The notes under the pieces are model-generated. The model was not told where the DNA came from. It was given only the letters and a program-made list of their open reading frames with translations, and did no database searches. The position numbers and the translations under genes are program-made. A stretch of 64,000 nt of DNA from Acidimicrobiaceae bacterium (GTDB lineage Bacteria; Actinomycetota; Acidimicrobiia; Acidimicrobiales; RAAP-2): the NCBI GenBank assembly GCA_003133325.1, contig PKXA01000052.1, positions 73,166 to 137,165 on the forward strand. Direction: 5' to 3'. This document shows positions 1-8,032 of this stretch, one piece after another. The stretch's first letter is position 1. Every line of letters starts with the position of its first letter.

Positions 1-2235
1 GCTCACGATGTCGACGAGTTCGTACTCGAGGAGCCCCTCGTGGATCACCGTCAACCCCCCGGCCGACACGAAGCGGCGCGAAGGAAAGGTGGGGGTGCCG
101 AACTCGTCTTGTCGGCCCTCGGCCTTCAATCCGCGTTCGACGACGGTGAATGCGCACTCGGCTCGTGAGGCCATGGCCGGTTCGGGTAGCGGGAAGTGAG
201 CACGCAGCCGGTGGTCTCTCGAAGGATTGTCGAAGGTGGTGTGCACCCTTGTCATCGTTTCGTCGGCCCGGAGCTCCAAGGTGGTGGTGACTTCGGTGGT
301 GCGTGATCCGACCCGGGCCCGCCGGTCGCCATCCACCCGTTCGGGCCAGGTGTAGGTGGAGGTCACGATCACGGTGCCCCGCACCGGGCCCCGGTCTCCA
401 ATGGCGACGCTCACCGAGTCGGGAGTGTCCACCGTGGTGTCGTTGGCCGGCGGAGAGTAGTTGTAGGTATCCCCATGGTCACCCCCGTCGACCAACCGGC
501 CGTAGCCGGGCACCCCATCGAGGGAGAAGGTGCCGTCGCCGGGATTGACCACCACCGTCATCAGGCCGTTGGAAAGGGTCACACCAGAATCCGAGTCACC
601 GGCGACGGAGACCGGGCAGGCGAGACGGGCGGGCACAAACCCGGCCCACCCGAACCCCGGGACCGACTCCTGGCGAGCGAGGATCCGCCGCATCGCCGGT
701 TGGTCGATCGTCACTCGGACTTCGGTGTCGGGGTAGGCGGTGAGCCGGGTGAACAACTCCCGTTTGATCTCTTCGATGGGCACCCCCTCGGCAGCCTCGG
801 GCCCGATGGTGAGGGTGATGCCGAGACCGGTGTCGTCTTCGGTCAGCGACACCCCGGTCACGTAGGTGTCGTCGTCGATGCGCGACCCCTGAATCAGTCC
901 GAGCATGCTGACGACCGTGGCGCCACTGAGGGTGATGGTGCCGGGGAGACTGGCCCGCTGGGAGATCACCTGGACATCCGGCCCCGGGTCGCCGACGGCC
1001 GGTACCACCAGTTCCACCATGCCCGCCCGGTCGCCGGCGGCCGGATTGACCACGGCGGTCCCCGGTTCGGTGAGCGAGGCGCCGATGGCAGCCAGTGCTT
1101 CACCGGTGAGGCCGTCACCTACATTGCGAGCCTCGGCGTAGCGGTGGAGCACGGCGTCGACCACCTCGTCCACCGAGCAGGCGCAGATCGAGTCGTGGGC
1201 GGCGTTGCGGATCATCAGCTTCCACGCCACATCGAGAAATGCCCCCGGCCAGCCGGCCCCGGGGAGGTAGAGGGCACTGAGCGGTTCGGCCAGCCGTTCG
1301 AGCGACCGTTCGGATCGCGCCGCCGCCTGTTTCACGTCGACCCGGTTCGACCCTACGCCCATCAACAGATTCGAGCGGTATCCCGAGCGGAGCTCTCCCT
1401 TCCACTCGGGCAGGTCATCGCTGGTGAAGTCACTGAGGTAGTCGGGCAGTGAGCTGATACAGAGTTCGAACTCATCCTGCATCTCATTGACCTCGGCGAC
1501 CACCCGGCCCAGCCAGGGCTGGGGACGTTGGTGATCGGTGCCGTTCATGAACAGCACCGGTGCATCGTCGGCCAGGAACGACCCGATCTCATCCATGTGG
1601 GACCGGAGCCGACGGACGAGGGCCTTGGCATCGTCGGGCACGGCCGCACCGTTCCCGTATCCGGCAATGAGGTACTCGGCCCTGACCCGCGTCCGGTCGG
1701 GCGCCTCCCAGACGAACGCCGAGGTGTCGATGGCCGACGGGACCCCTCGCCACACCACTGCATGGTGCAGCCCGGCCAACGAAAGAATCTGTGGCATCTG
1801 GGCGATGTGTCCGAACATGTCGGGGAGGTAGCCCACATCCATCACCCCTCCGAAGGCGGTGCCCCGTCTGATGCCGGCCTGCAGGTCGCGGACGATGGTT
1901 TCGCCCGAGATGAGGAACTCGTCCATCAGGATGTACCACGGACCCAGGGTGAGCCGTCCGGCGGTTGCCAGCGCGTTCAAGCGCTCCTCGTTCTCGGGGC
2001 GGATCTCGAGATAGTCGTCGATGACCGCCAGTTGGCCATCGAGGAGGAAGGTCTTGTAGGAGGGATCCCGTTCCAGAAGGTCAATCAGGCCATCGATCAG
2101 ATGAACCAGCTTCAACCGGAACGTCTGGAACGGGTCATACCACTCCCGGTCCCAGTGGGTGTGGGGGACGACGGCGATGCGTCGGGGCGCCGATGGCCGC
2201 CCCCCAGCTTCAGAGGCTGACGTCGAAGAGGTCAT
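1..2235 (-). CDS. GH38 alpha-mannosidase, C-terminus cut by window edge
   Basis: This is a glycoside hydrolase family 38 enzyme, which hydrolyses alpha-mannosides with retention using a zinc ion. The first 745 codons are visible and the frame is still open at the window edge, so the C-terminal beta-sandwich part is missing. Reading the minus strand from the ATG at 2235 gives HTHWDREWY at residues 25-33 (zinc His and Asp). It also gives GYLPDMFGHIAQMP near residue 139, whose Asp is the expected nucleophile. TDHQRP follows near residue 225 and NAAHDSICACS lies in the helical-bundle domain; both are standard GH38 zinc and active-site boxes. No signal peptide is visible, so it is probably cytoplasmic. 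Its ATG overlaps the stop of the upstream small gene, which suggests co-translation. The family is certain; the substrate (mannosylglycerate, oligomannose or other) is not. Confidence 0.93.
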   Translation of the reverse strand, partial: MTSSTSASEAGGRPSAPRRIAVVPHTHWDREWYDPFQTFRLKLVHLIDGLIDLLERDPSYKTFLLDGQLAVIDDYLEIRPENEERLNALATAGRLTLGPWYILMDEFLISGETIVRDLQAGIRRGTAFGGVMDVGYLPDMFGHIAQMPQILSLAGLHHAVVWRGVPSAIDTSAFVWEAPDRTRVRAEYLIAGYGNGAAVPDDAKALVRRLRSHMDEIGSFLADDAPVLFMNGTDHQRPQPWLGRVVAEVNEMQDEFELCISSLPDYLSDFTSDDLPEWKGELRSGYRSNLLMGVGSNRVDVKQAAARSERSLERLAEPLSALYLPGAGWPGAFLDVAWKLMIRNAAHDSICACSVDEVVDAVLHRYAEARNVGDGLTGEALAAIGASLTEPGTAVVNPAAGDRAGMVELVVPAVGDPGPDVQVISQRASLPGTITLSGATVVSMLGLIQGSRIDDDTYVTGVSLTEDDTGLGITLTIGPEAAEGVPIEEIKRELFTRLTAYPDTEVRVTIDQPAMRRILARQESVPGFGWAGFVPARLACPVSVAGDSDSGVTLSNGLMTVVVNPGDGTFSLDGVPGYGRLVDGGDHGDTYNYSPPANDTTVDTPDSVSVAIGDRGPVRGTVIVTSTYTWPERVDGDRRARVGSRTTEVTTTLELRADETMTRVHTTFDNPSRDHRLRAHFPLPEPAMASRAECAFTVVERGLKAEGRQDEFGTPTFPSRRFVSAGGLTVIHEGLLEYELVDIVS

Positions 2236-2486
2236 GGGGCGAGGGGGCCGTGCTCCGCTTCGTATTTTTCGAGTTCGCCGACGATGCGCGCCGCATCGGC
2301 CGTGGTCTGGTCGGTGGAGCGGCCCTCGTGATCGGCGTACGCGGCGGCCCCCAGTTGACGCAGGAGGTCGTCGGCGTTGCGCTTGGCCTGGACGGCATCG
2401 AGCTTGGCCTGGCCGGCCTTCCCTGCCTCGCTGGCTTTGGCCAGCCCGACTTCCGCCTGTGCCTTTACCTTGTCCATGAACCCCAT
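2232..2486 (-). CDS. Small Ala/Lys-rich helical protein, unknown function
   Basis: An 84-residue hypothetical protein whose stop overlaps the start of the GH38 gene. The start at 2486 (MGFMDKVKAQAEVG) is chosen because a strong AGGAGG lies five bases upstream; longer readings have no such site. The sequence is rich in Ala, Lys, Gln and Glu with no Cys and no hydrophobic segment, and it should form long amphipathic helices or a short coiled coil. The acidic C-terminus (RIVGELEKYEAEHG) resembles many small actinobacterial proteins of unknown role. The operon link with the mannosidase is positional only. I do not recognise a function. Confidence 0.75.
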   Translation of the reverse strand: MGFMDKVKAQAEVGLAKASEAGKAGQAKLDAVQAKRNADDLLRQLGAAAYADHEGRSTDQTTADAARIVGELEKYEAEHGPLAP

Positions 2487-2708
2487 GGATCCTCCTCTCC
2501 GCCGCCCGCGCTTGCCGCTGGCGTTCGACCGAATCGTAGAACGTCGGAGGGGTGCCGTGCTCCCTGGGGCCCTGTTGGGCCAGGACAACCCCGACGGGTC
2601 CGGCGCGCTAGACATCCACCCATGGGTCCGGGCCGGGAAGGTGGGGGGCAACTGCGTACGTGGAGGGATCACCTGCCGTCGGGGAGCCGGCTCCAAGCCT
2701 CTGACCTG

Positions 2709-4199
2709 GTGACTTCGGGGACGTTGGTCCGGGCGTGGGCGGACCGGTGGGGGGCCGATCCCGAGGCGCCGGTACTGATGGACGCGGCGCCGACGGCCGG
2801 GCCCTCCTCACCGGCCGGGCTGGCTCATCGGCCCGGCACCTGGTGGTCGGCGGAGGAGTTCGACGCGGCGACCCGCCGGGCGGCCGGGCGGCTGGTGGCG
2901 GCCGGCCTTCGGCCTGGCGACCGTGTGTTGTGGTCCACCGGATCATCGGTGTCCTCGATCATCTGCCATGTGGCCGCGCTGCGGGTCGGGCTGGTGGTGG
3001 TGCCGGCCAACACCGCCTACACCCAACCTGAGATCGCCTACATCGTGTCCGACACCGGTCCGGCGGCTGTCATCGTCGATGACCCGAAGCGAGGGCGATG
3101 GGCCAGGGATGCCTCCGAGCGGGACCTGATCGTGACGGGACCCGATCTCGACCTTCCCGACGGGGAGCCGGGCCGGCTCGACGCTGCCCTCCCCGACGAC
3201 CCGGCGCTCATCTGTTTCACCTCCGGCACCACCGGAGCTCCCAAAGGGGCGGTCCTGTCCCACCGCAACCTGTTGGCGGCCACCCGGGCCGTGTGCTTGG
3301 CATGGAGATGGACCCCCGCCGATCGCCTCATCCATTGCCTTCCGGTCTTCCACGCCCATGGTCTGTGCGTCGGTATCTACGGGACCTTGGTGTCGGGAGG
3401 GTCGGCATTGCTTCTTCCGGGTTTTGATCCCGATGCGGTCGTCGATGCCGCTTCGATCCACCACGCCTCCCTGTTCTTCGGGGTTCCGACCATGTACCAC
3501 CGCCTGGTCCGCTCGGCCCGGGCAGCCGAGATGGGTCGGCTCCGACTCTGCGTCTCCGGCTCTGCTCCGTTGGCGGCCGATCTGCACCGTGAGATATCGG
3601 CCGCCATCGGCATGTCCGTGCTCGAGCGGTACGGGATGACCGAGACCCTGATGAACGCGTCCAATCCGTATGACGGGGAACGCCGTCCCGGATCCGTGGG
3701 CTTCCCGCTCCCGGGGGTAGAGGTGAAGCTGGCCGGGGATGGGGAAATCGGCGTACGAGGGGCCAACGTGTTCGATGGCTATTGGGAGCGCCCTGCCGCC
3801 ACCACCGACGCCTTCGAAGACTCCTCCGATGGTGGGGGACGATGGTTTCGTACCGGCGATCTCGGTACCATCGATGATGGCTACCTCACCATTCGCGGTC
3901 GATCCAAGGAGCTGATCATCACCGGCGGCTTCAATGTGTATCCGAGCGAAGTCGAAGAAGTTGTACTCACTCATCCCGGGGTGGCCGAAGTGGCAGTGAC
4001 CGGCACACCGTCCGACGAGTGGGGAGAGGTGGTCACCGCCTGGATTGTCGGCAACGGGCGCGCCCCGTCGGCGGAAGAACTATCCGCCTACACCGCCGAC
4101 CGGCTGGCTGGCTACAAGCGACCCCGGATCGTTCATGTCATAGACGCCCTGCCCCGGAATGCTCTGGGCAAGGTGGTCCGGAGCGAACTCGGGCGATGA
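2709..4199 (+). CDS. AMP-forming acyl-CoA synthetase
   Basis: A 496-residue member of the ANL adenylating superfamily that activates a carboxylic acid to an acyl-AMP and then an acyl-CoA. Signature motifs occur in order: FTSGTTGAPKGAVLSHRN (ATP loop), VFHAHGL, the VSGSAPL turn, YGMTET, FRTGDLGTIDDGYLTI, GRSKELIITGGFNVYPSEVEEV (hinge), and PRNALGKVVR carrying the catalytic C-terminal Lys. The arrangement resembles malonyl-CoA or fatty-acid CoA ligases, but the substrate cannot be read from the sequence. The start is uncertain: GTG at 2709 is used and TTG at 2724 is the alternative; upstream in-frame sequence overlaps the small gene on the other strand and lacks homology. It overlaps rnhB by four bases (ATGA). 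Confidence 0.93.
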   Translation: MTSGTLVRAWADRWGADPEAPVLMDAAPTAGPSSPAGLAHRPGTWWSAEEFDAATRRAAGRLVAAGLRPGDRVLWSTGSSVSSIICHVAALRVGLVVVPANTAYTQPEIAYIVSDTGPAAVIVDDPKRGRWARDASERDLIVTGPDLDLPDGEPGRLDAALPDDPALICFTSGTTGAPKGAVLSHRNLLAATRAVCLAWRWTPADRLIHCLPVFHAHGLCVGIYGTLVSGGSALLLPGFDPDAVVDAASIHHASLFFGVPTMYHRLVRSARAAEMGRLRLCVSGSAPLAADLHREISAAIGMSVLERYGMTETLMNASNPYDGERRPGSVGFPLPGVEVKLAGDGEIGVRGANVFDGYWERPAATTDAFEDSSDGGGRWFRTGDLGTIDDGYLTIRGRSKELIITGGFNVYPSEVEEVVLTHPGVAEVAVTGTPSDEWGEVVTAWIVGNGRAPSAEELSAYTADRLAGYKRPRIVHVIDALPRNALGKVVRSELGR

Positions 4200-4855
4200 G
4201 TGCCATGGCCCGCCCCTCCACCGAGGCCGAACTGTCGCTGGTGAATGAAGGGTTCGACATTATTGTCGGCCTCGATGAGGTCGGCCGGGGTGCCTGGGCC
4301 GGTCCGGTGTCGGTGGGGGTGGCGCTCATTCCCATGGAGGTGCCTCCACCCGAAGGCCTGCGGGATTCGAAGTTGGTCGCCGAGCACCATCGCGAGGCCT
4401 TGTTCCCGCTGGTAGCAGCCTGGTGCATGGACTGGTCGGTAGGCCACGCCGGACCCGAAGAGTGTGATCAATGGGGGATGACCATCGCCCTGAGGTTGGC
4501 GGCGCGACGGGCATTGGCCGGGCTGTCGTGCATTCCCGACGTGGTGCTTGTCGACGGCGGCTTCGACTACGTGACCGAACCCGGCAGCGGAGATGCCGGG
4601 GTTGGTTTGAAGCCGGAGGTTCGAACCCTGGTCCGGGGCGACGCCACCTGCACCTCGATTGCCGCCGCATCGATCGTGGCCAAGGTGACCCGGGATCGGA
4701 TGATGCGCGACCTGTCCGAAAGCTTTCCGGCCTTCGACTTCGATCGGAACAAGGGATATCCATCTCCGACCCATCGAACCGCGTTGGCCGGACGCGGATT
4801 GACGGCTATCCATCGCCGGTCCTGGTCCTACGTGGAGAACCTGCCGTACCGCTGA
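4196..4855 (+). CDS. rnhB: Ribonuclease HII
   Basis: A 219-residue type 2 RNase H, which nicks RNA-DNA hybrids and starts removal of misincorporated ribonucleotides. The catalytic start GLDEVGRGAWAGPV lies at residues 25-38 (DE pair), followed by RDSK, VLVDGG (third acid) and SIVAKVTRDRMM, with HRRSW near the end. Length is normal for the family. The ATG overlaps the stop of the acyl-CoA synthetase as ATGA, so translation is probably coupled. In many actinobacteria rnhB is followed by a DUF2469 gene and yraN; neither is seen here. Confidence 0.96.
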   Translation: MSAMARPSTEAELSLVNEGFDIIVGLDEVGRGAWAGPVSVGVALIPMEVPPPEGLRDSKLVAEHHREALFPLVAAWCMDWSVGHAGPEECDQWGMTIALRLAARRALAGLSCIPDVVLVDGGFDYVTEPGSGDAGVGLKPEVRTLVRGDATCTSIAAASIVAKVTRDRMMRDLSESFPAFDFDRNKGYPSPTHRTALAGRGLTAIHRRSWSYVENLPYR

Positions 4856-5215
4856 GAGGGAAGTGGTTGCATGCCGGCCGCCCACGGTATTGGACGGTAT
4901 CGAACAGACCGGAAGATGGTGCCATCGGGAGATCAGGAGGGAACCGGAACCTTCATCGGTTCGACGGGCTCACGGTGAAGGTGGCCGTGCAGGGGGTGCA
5001 GTCGTTGACAAAGGGAATCGGTCCCGACGGCGAATACGCCGGCGTGAAGTCGTGGAGCAACCCGGCCGCCCAATACCGGCGCGGCTACAAGGATTGACAT
5101 CGGAGGAGCCCGTGCCGATCGCAAGGACTCGGGGTGGTCGGTCATTTCCTCACCACGCCCCAGTGCACTGCACTGCAACTGCACTGCGCCGCTTGGTGGA
5201 ACGAAGGAACAGTCT
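4856..5215. other. Intergenic gap with an unassigned open frame
   Basis: The 360 bases between rnhB and the convergent acyl-CoA dehydrogenase hold no gene I can name. A plus-strand frame is open to a stop at 5095-5097 and ends in KSWSNPAAQYRRGYKD, which reads somewhat protein-like, but the only in-frame starts are internal GTG/TTG codons without a convincing ribosome site. A short GTGCACTGCACTGCAACTGC repeat lies near 5163-5182. Confidence 0.4.
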
Positions 5216-6451
5216 CTATTTCGGGATTGGTTCTTTCGGCAGACCGAGCACCCGTTCGCCGATGATGTTGTGCAATACCTCATCGGTGCCACCGGCCACC
5301 CGCATCCCCGGTACGCCCAGAAAGAACTCGGACCATGCGTAGGTGCCCCATCGTCCGTTGTCGGCGATCAGTTCGGGTCCGAGAACCGATGAGAGCAGTT
5401 CGTAGGTGCGAACCATGTTGGCGGTGAGCGACAACTTGCCCAGGGACATTTCCGGCCCCGGCAGTTGGCCGGCCGCGACCTTGGCCATGGAGCGGAGGTT
5501 GGTATACGCCGCCACCCGATCGTGGATGATCACGTCGGCAAGCTGCTGACGAATGAGGGGATCGTTGGCCCGTCCCTGGGCCCGGGCCAGTTCGATGAGG
5601 CGCTGTGAGGAGTGCAGTCCGACACCACCGCCCCCTCCGCCGATGGCGGCCCGTTCATTCATCAGGGTGGTGAGAGCGACAGTCCAGCCTCCGTTCACAT
5701 CGCCCAGTCGATGGGTATCGGGGATTCTCACATCGGTGAAGAAGACCTCGTTGAACGACGCCCCACCTGTCATCTGGCGCAAGGGTCGCACCTCGACGCC
5801 GGGCGCATGCATGTCGACGACAAAACCGGTCAGTCCTCGGTGCTTGGGCTGATCGGGGTCGGTGCGACAGATGATCTCCCCGATATCGGAGTACTGCGCG
5901 CCGGAGGTCCAGACCTTCTGCCCATTCACGATCCATTCGTCCCCATCGCGGACTGCCCGGGTCTGAAGGGATGCCAGGTCGGAACCGGCCGCCGGCTCGC
6001 TGAAGAGCTGGCAGCCCACGATGTCGCTCCGGTGCATTTGGCGGAGGTAGGCCTCTTTCACCTCTTCGGTGGCGTGAGCCAGAATGGTGGGGGCCACCAT
6101 CCCCAGCCCGATCCCGAACGGAGCCTGTGACGGAGCCCGGTAATCGGCGGCCACCGAGTTGTAGATGCGTTGGTAGGAGCGGGGAAGTCCCCGGCCCCCA
6201 TAGGTCTCGGGACCGGTGATCCATCCGAATCCGCCGTCGAAGACAGTTCGTGCCCACTCTTTGGCATTGGCGACGTCAGAGGCCTCCTCCTCGGGGGTGC
6301 GCTCGGGGAACAGACCCACATAGTCGGACCCTTGGCCCCACACGAAGTTCTCGGCCGTCCGGCGCGGGAGATGAGCGTCGAGGAAGGTACGGACTTCGCC
6401 TTCGAACTGCTCTTCGGTGATCTGGGTCGTGTCAGCGGCAGTAGTGGTCAT
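5216..6451 (-). CDS. Acyl-CoA dehydrogenase
   Basis: A 411-residue flavin-dependent acyl-CoA dehydrogenase, which introduces a trans-2 double bond into an acyl-CoA. The N-terminal helical domain is followed by QLFSEPAAGSDLA and VNGQKVWTSGAQ (FAD and substrate boxes), then the beta domain and a C-terminal helical domain ending GGTDEVLHNIIGERVLGLP. At the position of the MCAD catalytic Glu (the E of YEGT) this protein has Gly in VAGGTDE, as in several actinobacterial FadE paralogues that place the base elsewhere. The start at 6451 (MTTTAADTTQ) is preferred over the far upstream extension because homology begins there and a GGGGAT site precedes it. It is a single gene, convergent with the rnhB unit. 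Confidence 0.94.
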   Translation of the reverse strand: MTTTAADTTQITEEQFEGEVRTFLDAHLPRRTAENFVWGQGSDYVGLFPERTPEEEASDVANAKEWARTVFDGGFGWITGPETYGGRGLPRSYQRIYNSVAADYRAPSQAPFGIGLGMVAPTILAHATEEVKEAYLRQMHRSDIVGCQLFSEPAAGSDLASLQTRAVRDGDEWIVNGQKVWTSGAQYSDIGEIICRTDPDQPKHRGLTGFVVDMHAPGVEVRPLRQMTGGASFNEVFFTDVRIPDTHRLGDVNGGWTVALTTLMNERAAIGGGGGGVGLHSSQRLIELARAQGRANDPLIRQQLADVIIHDRVAAYTNLRSMAKVAAGQLPGPEMSLGKLSLTANMVRTYELLSSVLGPELIADNGRWGTYAWSEFFLGVPGMRVAGGTDEVLHNIIGERVLGLPKEPIPK

Positions 6452-6779
6452 ATCGGCAGATCCCCTTTGTTTCGGTCGATTTCTTGACCGTTCAGTCCAG
6501 ACGCACGTCAGCGTATCGGTAGGACCGTCGGAGGGGTAACGACCCCGATCCGATCGATCGACACAGGGGGGACCCTCCTTGTGCAGCCGAGATATCGGAT
6601 GCGTCGGCGGATATCCCCTCGAGTACTCTGTCTGGCCCGAGCTATACAATTCGATAGCCAAATTGAAGACGACCACCGGCGAGCAGGCACGGGGAGCGAG
6701 CCACCCTGCTCGCGCCCCCCCCGCCCGGGGACGGGTTCGAGAATGGCGGGTTCAATGGTTGCTGGTCGGTGAGGGAACC
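6452..6779. other. Divergent promoter region without a gene
   Basis: 328 bases separate the acyl-CoA dehydrogenase (minus) from the pilin operon (plus). The stretch 6580-6670 is distinctly less GC-rich than its surroundings and should hold the pilin promoter. No conserved ORF or RNA is recognised in it. Confidence 0.4.
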
Positions 6780-7379
6780 ATGGAGCCATGGCGCCAGGTG
6801 TTCGAGGGGGCGAAACTGCTCCGTTTGTTGCTAAAGCTGACGCTCTCATCAGCCGATAACCCACTGGTGCGCACCGGCCAAAAGTTTGTGAGGCATGAAA
6901 TTTCGGATGCCGGGGTGTCACTCATCGAAGTGATGGTGGCCATCACTGTTCTGGTCATCGTCCTTGTGCCCGCATTGTTGCTGGTCACAAGATCGACCAG
7001 AGCCGTCTACAACAATCAGTTCAAAGTGACCGCAGCCAGCCTCGCGAGCGGCCAGCTCGAAGCGGACCGCGCCTTGGCAGTCGAACGGACATTGCCCACA
7101 CCGGCGTCATCCCCGCCGCAGGCTATCGGCGGGCCGACTATCGGCTCAGAGACCTACTCGATCACCCAGACGGCCGGTTGGTGCGTGCCACCCACCACCT
7201 CCAACGGGTCCTGGGCATCCTTCACGTCCACAGGTAGTTCGTACGCCTACGGCGTCGTGGTGAAGGTGACGTGGAAGGAAGACTCCACTGGAGTCCAAGT
7301 AGCCGGCGTGCTCACCACCCCGCAAGGGATGTTCGCCCCAGGGGCATACCCACCGTTCACAACGAACTGCCCACTATGA
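6780..7379 (+). CDS. Type IV prepilin-like protein 1
   Basis: A 199-residue pseudopilin-type protein. DAGVSLIEVMVAITVLVIVL is a class III/type IV prepilin cleavage region: Gly before the cleavage point, Glu at mature position 5, then a hydrophobic helix. The mature C-terminal part is short and polar with one early and one terminal Cys. The ATG at 6780, preceded by GAGGGAACC, gives an unusually long leader of about 45 residues. A GTG at about 6886 (VRHEISDAG) would give a typical short leader and may be the true start. The stop overlaps the next ATG (ATGA), so it is the first gene of a three-gene operon. It is probably a minor pilin or pseudopilin; the assembly ATPase and prepilin peptidase are not in the window. 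Confidence 0.8.
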   Translation: MEPWRQVFEGAKLLRLLLKLTLSSADNPLVRTGQKFVRHEISDAGVSLIEVMVAITVLVIVLVPALLLVTRSTRAVYNNQFKVTAASLASGQLEADRALAVERTLPTPASSPPQAIGGPTIGSETYSITQTAGWCVPPTTSNGSWASFTSTGSSYAYGVVVKVTWKEDSTGVQVAGVLTTPQGMFAPGAYPPFTTNCPL

Positions 7380-8032
7380 CCAAGGCTCCCTCTACGCGGT
7401 GCGCAACACGTGACGACTCGGGCATGTCGCTTGTCGAGTTGATGGTCGCCATGACGTTGTTCGTCGTGGTGATGACAATCGGTTTTGTTGTGACGAGCAC
7501 CGTGGTGAGAGTTACCTACAGCACTCAACGCAGCGGGTTTCTCACCGGTCCGGCTCAAAACGGGATGGAGACACTCCAGGGGTTCTTTTCCGGAGCGGTT
7601 CCCAACCAGACGATCTCCACTCCAAGTGGGCCAAACCTCTATGTCAATCAGTGCTCGGTCACGGCTCTCACCAGCACCGCAACCGACGTCTGGCTATGTG
7701 CCGTGCGCTCTGGCTCCAACACCGCGTACAGCTACGAGATCCACTTCCCGAGTTCGACCTGTACTCCCAACGGCATCTGCACCCTGCAAATCGACCAGCA
7801 AGGTTCGGCCCAGCCGGTCGCGCAAATCGACAACGTGTGTGCACATTGTGCCAACGCGACAAATACGTCGTTCGGATTCACGCCCACGCCCGCCGATCTG
7901 TCCGTAATCCCTTTGGTGGCCATCACGCTCACCATTGCCGCCCCAACTACTAACGGGAACGCCAATCCGTCCACGACCACCACGGTTGTTCGTCAAGTCA
8001 TGTTGTCCAACTCTTTGGGAGGACTCCTATGA
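7376..8032 (+). CDS. Type IV prepilin-like protein 2
   Basis: A 218-residue second pilin-like protein. A short charged leader (MTKAPSTRCATRDD) precedes SGMSLVELMVAMTLFVVVMT, a canonical N-methylation motif with Glu at position 5 and a hydrophobic helix. The globular part has about six cysteines (including QCS, LCA, TCTPNGIC and VCAHC), so disulfides are likely outside the membrane. It is coupled to its neighbours by ATGA overlaps on both sides. This resembles PilW-type minor pilins, which occupy the second position in such operons; the assignment is by architecture, not by close sequence similarity. Confidence 0.85.
   Translation: MTKAPSTRCATRDDSGMSLVELMVAMTLFVVVMTIGFVVTSTVVRVTYSTQRSGFLTGPAQNGMETLQGFFSGAVPNQTISTPSGPNLYVNQCSVTALTSTATDVWLCAVRSGSNTAYSYEIHFPSSTCTPNGICTLQIDQQGSAQPVAQIDNVCAHCANATNTSFGFTPTPADLSVIPLVAITLTIAAPTTNGNANPSTTTTVVRQVMLSNSLGGLL

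Noticed and set aside
475..1452. Long plus-strand frame rich in Gly, Asp and His opposite the GH38 gene
   Set aside because: It is the mirror of a well-supported glycoside hydrolase frame and shows no family motif.
2943..3974. Minus-strand 343-codon frame
   Set aside because: Antisense to the acyl-CoA synthetase, whose complete motif set is on the plus strand.
4471..5097. Frame extending through rnhB to 5097
   Set aside because: The first half is an out-of-frame reading of rnhB; the last ~75 codons lack a credible start and known family.
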